Assembly: GCA_949152475.1 (NCBI GenBank)
Contig: OX424563.1
Coordinates: 24,153,001 to 24,217,000, forward strand
Direction of reading: 5' to 3'
Length of the DNA: 64,000 bases
Origin: Terebella lapidaria
Lineage: Eukaryota; Annelida; Polychaeta; Terebellida; Terebellidae
Below, in pieces: positions 1-10,939 of the stretch (position 1 is its first letter; every line of letters begins with the position of its first letter). A model generated the notes under the pieces. That model saw only the letters and a list, made by a program, of their open reading frames with translations, did no database searches and was not told the DNA's origin. Position numbers and translations under genes: made by a program.

Positions 1-263
1 GGGCAACACCCCTTCAGGACGACGGTTTCCATGTGGTGGCCGTTGCGGTCGCGGTGCGGACACCCCTTCATGAAAAGAGGCCGGTTTCGGGGTCGGAGCT
101 TGACATTTTGTACACACCCCTTCAAGGAGCTGAGGTGTGGGCTGGGCCGGCTGCGGGGTCGTTATTGGTGTCGTTACCGGTACAGTAGTCGTGACAACCG
201 CAGATGTGGAGCGGGGAACGTTGTCCTGTTGTCTGGAAGGTCCTTGCTCCTCAGCACCTTCCC

Positions 264-740
264 CTACTGGTTTGACGACGGGGTCGGAGGTGTTGGTGGG
301 GCCGGTTTAGTTTGGTTACCGGTTTGGTTAGGTACTGACAACACTTGAGCTGTCCTTCTGTCAGTACCGGGACCATTGGGCCGAAATGCTAGCGGTTTCA
401 TGCCGTTACGTACTAGCACATCCTTAAGCCGAAAGCACCGCATCCAGCGATGGCCGGGCTTCTTGCAAAAGAAGCAAACCATGGGTCGTCCGGGTTGCGG
501 GGGTCGATCACCTTTCATCGGGGCCGTTGTTCGTAGGACAGAGAAGATAGCCGTTTCCTCGCATAGTCCATTCTCGTCACTAAGGACACACTGGAAGGCT
601 TCGGCCACCCACTCGCGTGAGCTGGTTGGCACTGAGTGTTCGTCGCAACCTTGTAGGCCGGTAGTGTCACTGTCCGCGGGGTCGTAGTAGGCCGCAATTT
701 GCTCTGGGGTTAGTGTTTCCCCCTGAGTGACTTGTCCCAT
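264..740 (-). other. Zinc-knuckle part of the same LTR element
   Basis: This minus-strand frame contains CFFCKKPGHRWMRC, a CX2CX4HX4C zinc knuckle as in retroelement nucleocapsid regions, followed by a Pro/Thr-rich tail. It lies directly 3' (in element sense) of the gag-like frame, where a nucleocapsid is expected. It is recorded as a part of the fossil element only. Confidence 0.7.
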
Positions 741-806
741 GGCACAGGACAGTTCCTCATTGACAGGGTCGTCTTCCGCGTATCCGCTTGCGGAAATGTC
801 AGCACG

Positions 807-2843
807 TCATGTGCCTCGATGTCGATCTCTGGCTGTCCTCTGTTGACGACTCTCTACCTTGAGAACGGCCGTAAGTGCCTCACTGTAACTGTTAAAAGTG
901 AGGGCACACAGTTTATCGGCAATGGGGTCGGGCTGGCCGTTCACGAATTGTGCAATTACGGTTCGTTGCCGCGACGTTGGCGTAACGTCGTCGAACACTT
1001 GCTCCGCCAGGGCCTGGAGTCGCTCCATGTAGTGTTCCGCGTCCTCTTTTCGTTCCCGCTTGAGGAACGGGAAATCGTCCCGTTTCGACTGTCGACGGGG
1101 CTCGGGTTCCCAGCCCTCTAGGAGTTGGCGACGGAACTCTCCCCAGGGAGTTGCGACCGGGATATTTAGAGCTAGCGCTTCAGCGCGGCCGCGTAGCGTG
1201 CTCCGGAAGGTCGTCGTCTTGTTGAGGTCGGAGTAAGTAAAGGCCGCAGTGAATTGTTCGAAACTCCGAATGTATTGAGTGAGATTGCCCTCCTTAAAGG
1301 TCGCACGCCATTGAGCCATTTTAGCCGTAGCCAACGTTTGGGGCTCAGACGTGAGTCTCTGTGGCGTGGGCGTGTCAACACTCACCGCAACTGGTGTAGT
1401 CGCTGTAGTGGCCGTCGGAGTCGGAACAGCCGAAGTCGCCGGAGCCGTCGTATCTGGGCCGATCGGGGTCGCGTTAGCGGGGGCGGTCGGTGCTGTCGTC
1501 GCGGAGACGGCGAGCGATGCGGCGGGTGGTGCCGTCGTGTGGCTGGGGTCGTGTGGTGCTTGTGCAGCGGGGGCCGGTTGACTGTATGGAGGCGTCACCC
1601 ATGGTATCCCGACTGAGGGTGGGAATACAGCCGGTGGTGGATATCGGTATACCGATCCATCTGGGCATACACCATGGTACACTAATCCGGGTTGTGCACC
1701 ATGATAGCCGGTGTCAGCGATCACGCTGGGGACGCCACCATATCCAGGCGGTGGGTTCGCGTAGCCGACATGCGGTGAATAGTATCCGACAGCTACTCCA
1801 TTTGGAACACCGCTTGTTGCGCCAGGGTATCCGACTGGCGGTGCACCATATCCGTTGGTGTTTCCGACTGATTGTGAGATCGGAGGTCCGATCATTGGCA
1901 CAACATTTTCTGCCGGAGCAGACACAACTTGATCTTGCGACGGATCGAAGCGCGGTTGTTCTCCGGTAGTCGGCGATGGTCGGTGCGTGGTCGGCGCGGG
2001 AGCGCGTGTGTCGGAAGTCGGCGTGTCGGGGTCGCAGGGTCGGCGACTTGATGTCGAGGGTGCTTGTCGGGGTCGCGCTTGTCGCATGGTGGCGCGAGAT
2101 TCCGCCATTGTGTCGCTGGGTCGTTGTTGTCGTAGCGGCGTCGCGATCCGGGTAGCGGTCGTCGTCAGGATGTCTTCGGATGTCGCTCCCGTCTGGCTGG
2201 GTCGTGTGTACTCTACCACCGTAGGCTCGGTCGGTATGCGTGAGTACATTTCTGGCGCGGGGCCGTGTTGTCTCGGCGTCATGGACGGCGCCAGGGGTCG
2301 ATTGGCCGAATAAGCGTTCGGCGGGGTCGATTCCGGAACATTGTCAGACTGACAAACCCACTGTCGTATCCGAGAGTTACTTGGTGGGTGCGTAACCATT
2401 GACGTGTCTATGGTTACCGGCCGAACGTTCACTGCTAATTGTTCTGGGTCGATATCACAATCTACGCTCGCTCTTTGACGTGAGCGCGTATAGTTTCTGT
2501 CGGCAAAGTCACTTTTCTGGGTCGCTCTAGCCGGCGTGGCCGAGTACGCTCTAGCGTGTGCACGCAGAATGTCACTTACTGTATGTGACGGCGCGAGCGG
2601 GTCTTCGTCTAGGAACTCCTGCACCAGGTCGGTAGGCGGCGAAAACGATCTCAGGGACGAATGGTCGCCAATGGAGTCGAAAAGGCCGGACGGTTGTTGC
2701 TCCTGCGACAGTGGAACTGTATCGCTCATGGCAACTGAGCGAGGGCCGGAAGGTCGGAAGGCCGGATTCGGATTGATCGTCACTTCATCATCCGTAGGGT
2801 CGAGTGGCTCACCGCGGGAGGCTCCCGGGGCCAATGCCATCAA
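807..2843 (-). CDS. Gag-like protein of LTR retroelement fossil
   Basis: The open frame encodes 678 residues. Residues 1 to about 490 are low in complexity and rich in Pro, Ser, Thr and Ala, including a Tyr-Gly-Pro-rich stretch around residues 325-390. The last 170 residues (from about 505) look like a Ty3/gypsy retrotransposon gag domain: a Trp-containing helix start (MAQWRATF), a conserved LRGRAEAL segment and a charged region around LKRERKEDAEHYMERL. Gag would form the particle and bind the element RNA. The start is the first Met after the LTR and primer site. It is part of a retroelement and is not a host gene. Confidence 0.7.
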   Translation of the reverse strand: MMALAPGASRGEPLDPTDDEVTINPNPAFRPSGPRSVAMSDTVPLSQEQQPSGLFDSIGDHSSLRSFSPPTDLVQEFLDEDPLAPSHTVSDILRAHARAYSATPARATQKSDFADRNYTRSRQRASVDCDIDPEQLAVNVRPVTIDTSMVTHPPSNSRIRQWVCQSDNVPESTPPNAYSANRPLAPSMTPRQHGPAPEMYSRIPTEPTVVEYTRPSQTGATSEDILTTTATRIATPLRQQRPSDTMAESRATMRQARPRQAPSTSSRRPCDPDTPTSDTRAPAPTTHRPSPTTGEQPRFDPSQDQVVSAPAENVVPMIGPPISQSVGNTNGYGAPPVGYPGATSGVPNGVAVGYYSPHVGYANPPPGYGGVPSVIADTGYHGAQPGLVYHGVCPDGSVYRYPPPAVFPPSVGIPWVTPPYSQPAPAAQAPHDPSHTTAPPAASLAVSATTAPTAPANATPIGPDTTAPATSAVPTPTATTATTPVAVSVDTPTPQRLTSEPQTLATAKMAQWRATFKEGNLTQYIRSFEQFTAAFTYSDLNKTTTFRSTLRGRAEALALNIPVATPWGEFRRQLLEGWEPEPRRQSKRDDFPFLKRERKEDAEHYMERLQALAEQVFDDVTPTSRQRTVIAQFVNGQPDPIADKLCALTFNSYSEALTAVLKVESRQQRTARDRHRGT

Positions 2844-2904
2844 TGCCGGTCAAGTCTGGGTCGATAATCCGAGACTAGCTCAGATCCTGGTCGAACGGCG
2901 CCAA

Positions 2905-3180
2905 TGTGAAGAATATCGTTCACGGCCGATATTAAGCCGGTTTAACTGGGTCGTCGTGTGATTCAATAAGCCGGCAGTTTCAATTTAACTGTTTATTGCG
3001 GTGATAAAGTCTGATGATCAATCACTCACAATCAGGGCCGCACTCTCACCTACGTCGGGTGATATCCCAGTCGAATTATATATATTCCTAGTATAGTCCT
3101 TTATATAACTTGTACATATATCCAATGGTTTCTATATCACTTGTATTCAGTTCGTATATTAATAATCGACAGACTTCACA
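2905..3180 (-). repeat. 5' LTR of the left-edge retroelement (276 bp)
   Basis: The segment starts TGTGAAG and ends CTTCACA, a 7-bp inverted terminal repeat with the TG...CA ends of LTRs. Read on the minus strand it holds a TATATAA box near 3105 and an AATAAA polyadenylation signal near 2996. The TGGCGCC primer-binding-like start lies directly inside, and the gag frame begins about 60 bp further in. The matching 3' LTR would be outside the window, so the boundary rests on these internal signs. Confidence 0.65.
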
Positions 3181-3913
3181 GGAGCTTTTTGTATAGACGT
3201 CCTGTCACTGGGATTTACACTACTCTTCTGCGCAGTAGACCGGGGCCGAGGGACCATGTGGCTGTGTAATTTCCCGCCAAGTGTAAGCGGTGTTGTGATA
3301 GGTTGAATGTGTGGTGCAATGCGCTGATGTCACCGGGAAAGTGGGTTTCCCCGGCTCGTGTTAATACTTGTAATGCCTGTATGTGTGCACGTGATGTATG
3401 GGGTATGTGTGTCAAGTTCTATGTTTAGTAGTCAGTGCATGTAAAGGTCAAGGTCGAGTAAACGGGGCCGAGTGTACTGAGCTAGCGGGGCCGCAGGTGC
3501 GTGGTTTGACCTGTGTATGTAACCATGACTACATGGAGTTTATGCTTGTGATCGTATAGTGTGTACTTGTCCTGTATGTAAGTCATGTAGAATGAATGTT
3601 TGTTGTGGAAATGTGTAGTGCGCGGGAGGGACGGGAGTAACAGTCGCTAAAATTACTACAAATATCTATTGAAATTGTACTAAAACTGTGATGAATTTCA
3701 CTGAAACACACCTGGTTTAGGGTCTGGAAGTGGATGGAGGTCTTTGAAGACATTTGGTGGCAGCCTCGGTCGTGCACAGATGGTACAGCCCTCTTGTCCA
3801 CACTTCTTGATGGTGAACATATAGTGCCGCGATCCGGTGCAGTGATCAAATAGTTCGTTATGTTAGTTAGCTGTGGACTGAAAGTGAAGGAACACATACA
3901 TACATGCATATTA
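3181..3913. other. No gene recognised
   Basis: This is flanking DNA right of the LTR. Short minus-strand open frames here have no recognisable domain. I see no repeat shared with the rest of the window until 3914. Confidence 0.5.
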
Positions 3914-4389
3914 AATAGACGTGGAATCAATACCCAGTATTAAGTATTCCGAGCAAACAAAACAGGGTCCGTTATCCAATCTCATAGTCCGGGGACAGAA
4001 AGTCATATCAGGCATACGAAGTGAGAGAAAACAAAAATAACAGGGAAACTCACGAACCCCCCAAAATGGCCATTAGGAGGTGAAATCAGGTGTTCCGGAA
4101 AGAGTGAGCATTTCCTGCCCCACTAGTGGCACCCGTCATGAATTCCCCAAAATTAACATGAAAATAGATCTAGTTGCATGGCAGACATGGATTTGCTGTA
4201 TTTGTCAACCAGATCATGATGACGTCCATAGAATTTCTTAAACGCAGCTATAAGTCTTGGTAAAACATATCCTTGTCGCAGCAGTTTAGAGACTAGCTGG
4301 GCACTTCGATAGACAAAGTCCTCATATTTGCAACTAGCTCTGGAATAGCGTATAAGTTGAGAAACAAACACACCATATGCCGGTGACAT
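3914..4389 (-). mobile_element. 3' end of an RT-type retroelement (fossil fragment, copy 1)
   Basis: The minus-strand frame (4153-4389) carries a C-terminal signature that I recall from abundant reverse-transcriptase-type ORFs of marine invertebrates: AYGVFVSQLIRYSRA, then LLRQGY and FKKFYGRHHDLV. It is followed by about 240 bp of untranslated tail. Positions 3914-4246 recur nearly base for base at 14505-14839, so this is a dispersed family with a common 3' end. The class (LINE-like or other RT element) cannot be decided from the fragment. No RT core is present. Confidence 0.6.
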
Positions 4390-4682
4390 AGGAATGTTGC
4401 TGTGTTCTATTCTTGGTTTGCTACAACCTCCAAAATTTCAAGTATAATCAAATACAGGCCTTCAATCTTCATTATTTTCAAACCTTTTCGACATCGTTGT
4501 TTTCAGCGTTTTGTTTATTCAGGTCATTAAGTAGCCTAGCCTAGCTTCGCCCATAGCTGGTGGATCTCCTCCTTGGTAGCAGCTTGAAAAGATTGCACCA
4601 GTGTGTCCTCGTTAAACAGATAAATGACAAGTATATAAGCATCTGATCACAAGGCAAAATACTAAGTTCATGGTATCATTGG
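4390..4682. other. No gene recognised
   Basis: This sits between the retroelement fragment and a 364-bp-family repeat. I see nothing I can name. Confidence 0.4.
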
Positions 4683-4935
4683 GGACAGATTTAACGTCCA
4701 CCAGCAGTGACACCGACTCGGTGATATTAAAGTGAGTACCAACTTACTACCGCCAATACAATTAAATTTTGACGATGACAAATGCGAACGTAACATACAA
4801 AATTTTGAAGTAAAAACAAAGCCCGAACAAAGAGTTTATCCAAAGACACAGTGGCGTCATCAGGGGCAGACTGTGTGATAAATGTACATGTAGTTGTTTC
4901 TACTGTACACCTGATGGAATTAGTATACAACTGCC
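4683..4935 (-). repeat. Inverted single copy of the 364-bp repeat family
   Basis: Read on the minus strand this matches the 10940-13406 array unit. It has GAGTCGGTGTCACTGCTGG with GGACGTTAAATCTGTCCCC near 4690-4735, and the CCTGATG(A)CGCCA(G)TGTG block near 4840-4880. It is more diverged than the array copies. Confidence 0.8.
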
Positions 4936-4949
4936 CACCAACCTATGAA

Positions 4950-5340
4950 CATTTGTGAGAGCAGACGCGGAAGCGCTGGTACACCTTGCGCTTGGTCTCT
5001 ATGATATCCTACGAGCAGAATTTCCTTCAGTGATGGCCTTTGTCTGGTGATAGTTGCTGACATATAGCTGAAATCATCATTGCTGCGTGATGTGTGAATA
5101 CTGGTCCTAGTCTGGTCGGAGGCTTCAGAATTCTTGTGTGTAGGAACCTCAAGTCTTGTTGTGTCGTTGGAGTGACGCGAAACTCGCCACAATTGTACGT
5201 GGTATAATTAGTGATGACGGAAAATAGGTCAGCATCATCACAAATCTATCAATAAATTCCAGCTGCGAGTTATAAGATACTGCGACCAGAATCTTTTCAT
5301 TTTACTGACATCCATGGTAGAATGGCAATCCACCAGCTTT
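4950..5340. repeat. Dispersed repeat, copy A (pair with 6160-6540)
   Basis: About 380 bp is shared with 6160-6540 at roughly 80% identity by eye. On the minus strand both copies can encode a similar peptide containing LEVPT, KN, EASDQTRTSIHTSRS, then FSYMSAT. The conserved peptide suggests decayed coding sequence of an unidentified element or duplicated exon. I do not recognise the family. Confidence 0.6.
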
Positions 5341-5344
5341 ATTC

Positions 5345-6150
5345 TCTGGAAGATGGCTTACATCTTAGTGTGCTTCATTCGGTGAAAATGTAGGCCATGG
5401 CTGAGGCTTCAAACTCAGGTTCTTCCAATGACCTGCTGCATGGAAAATGCATTAAATCGGATAAAGCATTTGGCGCTTGGGTGAGGGGAATAAAAAGGAC
5501 ATCGGCGCTTCGCGCGTCTGTAATTATCCCCCCCCCCCCACCCAGTGCCTCGTGTTATATCATATACAAAAAATGACTAAATGACTACAAACCCATTATA
5601 GGGCAAATACCTAGAATTAGCATATGAGCAAGCACTATTATTTTTTAAAAAATTTAAATATATAAAAAAAATTGATGATGCGAGATGACAAACTTAAGTT
5701 AAACAATTCTACGCCTCACCGTTCATTTTGAAATTTACGTTATTAAACATGCTATTTTTCAAATAATTTCACCTATCCATGCCGACGGTCCGAGCCTTAC
5801 TTTTGAGATTTCCCCCTCAAAATCATACGATAATATTTCGAAGATTGTGCTGTGAGAACTGATCTTTCATGGCTAGATGCTCATGTCCATGGGGACTACG
5901 TTTCAAACCCTTGTACACCTATGGAACCTTCATTCATTGTGTTGGGGGATAAGATGTAGGACAATTAAGCAAGAACAGCCAGATATAGCCTACTGTGTTT
6001 TGCATGCCTGTTGTATGTCACATGCGGCAGGCACCTGCTTGGTGTGTACCAAACTGACATGCTGCTCAAAGTGTAGCTTATTCTGGATGCCTTCGCACAA
6101 GCCTGCCAGTCAATTCACATACCAGCATACCGACGATTGCTATCGACAAG
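5345..6150. other. Spacer with a short poly-C tract, no gene
   Basis: A run of about 13 C lies near 5528-5541. The rest is AT-rich with a short A/T block at 5640-5675. A cysteine-containing plus-strand frame (5877-6266) runs into the next repeat copy and is not convincing. Confidence 0.4.
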
Positions 6151-6159
6151 TGTGTCCTC

Positions 6160-6540
6160 GGCCATTTGCGAGAGCAGAGGCAGAAGCGCTCGGATACCTG
6201 GCGCTTGGTCTCCCTCACATCCAACGCGCAGACTTTTCTTCAGTGATGGTCTTTATATCGCGATAGTAGTTGCTGACATATAACTGAACTCGATCTTTGC
6301 TGCGTGATGTGTGGATACTGGTCCTAGTCTGGTCGGAGGCTTCAGTATTCTTTGGTGTAGGAACCTCAAGTCCTGTTATGTCGTTAGGTGAGTTTGAGTG
6401 AAACTCGCCATCATACGTGGTATTAATAATGAACACAGAGAATAGGTCAGCATTAGTGCCAAAATCTATTTATATGTTCCAGCTGTCAGTTATAGCAAAT
6501 TGTGACAAGAATCTTTTCACCTAGCTGACATCCACGGGGT
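6160..6540. repeat. Dispersed repeat, copy B (pair with 4950-5340)
   Basis: This is a direct-orientation copy of the 4950-5340 repeat. It keeps EASDQTRTSIHTSRS on the minus strand but carries small insertions relative to copy A, so it is unlikely to be a working exon. Confidence 0.6.
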
Positions 6541-6959
6541 GAATAGCAAACCCACCAGCATTATCCGACTTGATTGTCTCGATGAGGTTAAGAACTTGTC
6601 TCGCTGGTAGGTGGCTCACGTGCTTCATACCTGTGACTCATTTCGTGAGACGCGGCTGAGTCATCTAACTCCGACTGTTCCACCGCCCAAATCATACATC
6701 TCCTCTGGCACTATTCGACCACGTTGGATTTTTCTCTAATTGACTCTTAAAGGCCGAATGTGGAATTCATGCTTCAGGCAAACGTAGGGGGAATTGCCAC
6801 TTTAGTCTAAAGTATGAGTTCCGCACTCGAACCTGTCACACTTGGAGTAGTTCTGCGTTAGCTCTTTGATCTCTGTTGAGACTTTTCTTGAGGCTGTCGA
6901 AAGATCTGGTGTTCGTTATGGGTGAAAGCATATTGCATTAGCAGGTAGTCAGTGGGATG

Positions 6960-8220
6960 ACCTTTCGTGATGGATGAATTGATGGAAATGGTATGTTTGT
7001 TCCCAGATCAATCAGAATTGATAGGTTTGTTGTGAATTTTACAGAGACATGCAATACGCTTGAATATGAAGTGTGATGCACATTTTTCGGAATGGAATAA
7101 TTGAAGACAAACCTGAACAGATATCCACGGCCTAATATATACGCGTGTATACCATAAAACATATTCGCATTCAGCATGTTATTATCTCAACTAATTATGT
7201 TATATGTGTGTTTTAGTCAGTTGTCAGTTTACATATCTGGGATTAATATCTCTATCTACGCCTGCTCATCAATGTATTATATATTTATACTTTTTTATGA
7301 ACATATATTTTGTGGTGTATGATAACATTACATTTTGGTCAAATCAGTTTCGATATGATATCTCTGATACTATGGAGTACCAGTCGATATGGTTGGTCAG
7401 TCAATGGGGTGGTCTACATGAAAATATATCTATATACATTGTTTTTAATTCAACAAACGAGGCTACAGCTTCGATATACATTTGTTTCCCAACCATACTG
7501 GGAATATAGTATTGAGATGAATTGCAGCACGGGTATACCCTTCATCAACGTCATTTGTTTCATGAAAAGTACAACAGCAACCATTTTCTTGCCGTTGTCT
7601 CAATGAAATGCTGCCTGTTCTTCTTAACAAAAATAAATGATGAAATTGAATTTCATCATGTTGGTCGTCCCTGTTGGATAAATAAAATAGTTCATGAAGA
7701 CACAAAGTGATCGATATATTTTGCATGGAGTTTCACAATACATGTACAATATATTTCAGCAACGCTAACCGTCGTCAGTAGTGCACGCTGGTAATTTCCA
7801 ACACATATTTTCACTTCAAGAATCGGGTATTGAGATGATACAGGCAGGAAACGCAAGACTACTTTGACAGGTTGAGTGATGTATTGGGTTGAACGTGCAC
7901 TTGATTGGGCCAAGGCTCACATGGTTTCCTTCAACTTTTGAAATACTGCTACATACCTTATATTACTGCTACAATGCCTTCGCATTCTTTGTCAAAAGAC
8001 AATGTCACGCTTACTTCACTGCATGTGTGTCACTCAATGCAATTTCTGTGATTTTCACAAATATCACGCATAGAACACATCACATATTTATCTTGAAAAG
8101 TATCACGCATACTTTTCACGAATCGAGTCTATGCGTACTAGTATATTGTGTTCACATCTGTGAAATTGACCGTGACATATTTTGGTGTACAGTGTACGAA
8201 CACATTTCTTAGAGGGATAT
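6960..8220. repeat. Left arm of a diverged large inverted repeat
   Basis: The segment matches the reverse complement of 18190-19490 in collinear order. Matching landmarks are an ACAGAGACATG block (7040 against 19400), an AATATATACGCG-type block (7133 against 19305), a TATGAACATATATTTT block (7298 against 19140) and a CTTAGAGG block (8210 against 18205). Identity looks like about 70-75% with indels, so the duplication is old. Confidence 0.65.
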
Positions 8221-8224
8221 TACA

Positions 8225-9739
8225 ACATTTCAGATACCCATGGGTCGATATGGCTGTATCAGTTGTGTGGGGTTTGTTTTCTGCATTTAATTGAATGTTC
8301 AGGTGGTTGGTGTCACCCATGACTCAACCGTTTTACATACAGTACCAAAAATAGCCATGGGTTTTGCAGGTTGCAATGAAATTATTCCGACGTCACTCAT
8401 TCCTGTTGGGAATCGATTGATGAGCATGTGGTCGATGTCTGGGTCTACGTATCGCAGGTACATTGAACATTAATATGCCTTGTTCTAAATTTCAATTGAG
8501 ATGAAAAATGTGCCAGGCGGATCAAATGGCAGTCATTCAGTGGGAGAGTTGCGTTGACAGTGTAGTGGGCTACATGGGCCCGAGTGACTTCAATAAGGAT
8601 GAAATGGTATGTTTTCATTGGACGAGTAGTATGAAGTGATCGGCAGGCCTATCTCGGCCCACGTAACTTGTGTTATTCGTTCCTCTATAGTCAATAAGAA
8701 ATAAAAAGGTTGCGACAGATTAAATGGTATGTGTTCAGTGGACAAGACAAATATGATACCAAACACATGATACTAAGGTTAATCTGGCCACAAGCCCCAT
8801 CATCGCTCGTTCGATTAACTAGATTTACTAGCTGTCATTGCGTTGTTTCACATGAATTTCGCACTACATGAAAGTAACAAGCGTTTATTTTTTTCATAAT
8901 TAGTCCTTGTTGTACTAGTAACTTAAAGTATCGGTGCTAGATCCAATGTACATACCATAGGCTAAGTACGGCTGAGCTCTCCGATGTATTTATGGCACGG
9001 ACGTGTTCGATTCCGTAGTAGGTAAAGCCCGAGGAGCGCTCCATGACCTATTGGTATACACACATTGCACTATTGGAAATTCGGTTTTATCACCCCTTTG
9101 TTTTTCCCCACAAGATGGTGGCAGCCATGGAATCGATAAATGTGAGGTGTATATTGTGTTTTCAGACTAGACCTATATACTGGTAGTTAACACATTATAA
9201 AATTGTAATAACAAATGCCCATATATTTTGTTCAAATATTGCATGAAATTGTTGAATAAATGCAAACCATACTTCAAATGCGTGATAATAATAATTATTG
9301 TAATTTTCCGCACAATGGAAGTTTTCAAACATCTCCTGTTCGGATTTGCGCTGTACCTGCTAAGCACCTGCTTGTGGTAGTGGCAAATGCTCTTGCGGAT
9401 GGACAAGGGGAATCAAGTTCATATCCGTTGGTGAAATTCGAAATCTCAAATCCTATATAGATCTATGACAAATTTTCTCATATTTATGTCATAAGTTGTG
9501 TTTTTGAAGGTAGTGTTTTTTTTTTATTATTATGAGGTTATGGACGATAAAATAGTTTTGTTGGTAGATATTGAGTCAATATAGTCTGCATTTTCCGAGT
9601 TTGGTTATATGTGTCACTTGAACGGTCACTACTGGTGTTCACAACTTACAACTTGTGAACTCGCGATATCCACGCGTTCTAATGAACGCAGCATTACATG
9701 CCGCGGATATAATCATAACTTGCAGGGACATTTCTTGAG
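8225..9739. other. Non-coding, with a recurrent short motif
   Basis: No gene is recognised. A motif close to GATTAAATGGTATGTGTTCAGTGG, followed by (C)GAGTAGTAT, recurs near 8515, 8600, 8720, 9930 and 10390. This suggests an old repeat with roughly 100-460 bp spacing. Confidence 0.4.
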
Positions 9740-9855
9740 TAAGGTGCGGTATTTGACTTTCACCATGGGGATCTAACCCCCCTCATTGGCTAGAGAGGCC
9801 CCTAGCACCAACTCAAATATACTATAGCTCACTAATGTGCTCGTACCGCACCTTA
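9740..9855. repeat. Short inverted-repeat element (116 bp), copy 1
   Basis: It begins TAAGGTGCGGTA and ends TACCGCACCTTA, a perfect 12-bp inverted terminal repeat. A close copy lies at 25463-25570 with the same flanking AACGAT on the right. It has the size and form of a very small MITE. Confidence 0.65.
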
Positions 9856-10939
9856 AACGATTTCTTGGGCCCAAGTAATATACACTGCGCCTCCTTCTAT
9901 TTCCAATAAGGATTAAAAGGTGACAGACGGATTAAATGGCATTCATTTAGTGGGCGAGTAGTATTAAGGTGCAGCGTATGATACTTGGGCCATTTCTTTT
10001 TCCTTTCGGATTAGCACACACAATGCGATGGATATTGCGAAATTGAATATTGCTTCACATGTAACTAATAATGGATATTATATGGAATTGACCTTACGAC
10101 TGTCATGGTTGAACACCTTAGACCAGTGTCCCAAGTAACTTAAGGTCTACTATGGAAATAAGATCTCAGTATTTAAAATTGAGTTCTTTCTAGTACTCCT
10201 TTTTCCTGTAAAATGGTCACCTATCATTGTCACCATCATGTGGTAATTTTGTTTTATTTTACATCTGTTTTATGTAATGTATTAAATTGTATTCCATTTT
10301 ACACGAATAAAATATATTCAATTCAATAACTTGTGCTACTGGTCGTTCTGGCATATGAAAAAAGGGTATTATAATACAAATGTGTGAGACTGATTAAATG
10401 TTATGTGTACAGTGTTCGAGTAGTATTTATACAGCAGTACAAGGTACCTGGTCCAAGTATGCTTTATGGGAGAAGAGTTCAAGCATGAGTGGCTACATGT
10501 CGATTGGCAACACTCATGATACCGTACATACATGCGTGTACACATGATTTAATCCCATTGTCTTGCAATCGATGAAGTGAGCAAAACTTCTCTCAATACT
10601 TCACAGTTGAGCTCAGCTCCAATACTACAAACATATGCTTCAATATTCGCATGTAGCTCTCCATTACCTATTGGTAATGGAAAGAAAGAACAATAGAGTG
10701 ACGTCACATGTGGAATTTACAAGCTAAATCGGCCTAAGTATACACCATGCTTTAATACTGAAAACGACAAGTGTCAACTCCATTCAAACCATCGGTGAAA
10801 CTTACATGATATGTACTGTAAGCTGGTAAGCGAGAGGGTAAGAAGAAATTGAATGCATTTTTCATAAGAAACTAGACACATAACCATGCTCAATGCATTT
10901 ATTCATCCACGTTCCAACTGGTTTCGCTGGTTATACAAG
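9856..10939. other. Non-coding spacer
   Basis: AT-rich with no gene recognised. An AATAAA-containing stretch lies near 10300 but no associated coding sequence is visible. Confidence 0.4.

Larger units (their letters stand above)
1..3180 (-). mobile_element. LTR retroelement fossil, 5' part (LTR + gag region), left end outside window
   Basis: A minus-strand LTR retroelement enters from the left edge. Its parts in element order are a 5' LTR (2905-3180), a primer-binding-like TGGCGCC immediately inside it (about 2898-2904), a long gag-like frame (807-2843) and a retroviral-type zinc knuckle (within 264-740). Pol would lie left of position 1 and is not seen. The block is clearly GC-richer than the rest of the window, which suggests a fairly young insertion or a different base bias. 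Family is probably Ty3/gypsy-like from the gag and knuckle, but without pol this is not settled. The visible part looks little decayed. Confidence 0.75.

Noticed and set aside
5877-6266. Cysteine-rich secreted protein on the plus strand
   Set aside because: No signal peptide, cysteines in no known pattern, and its end overlaps a dispersed repeat read on the other strand.
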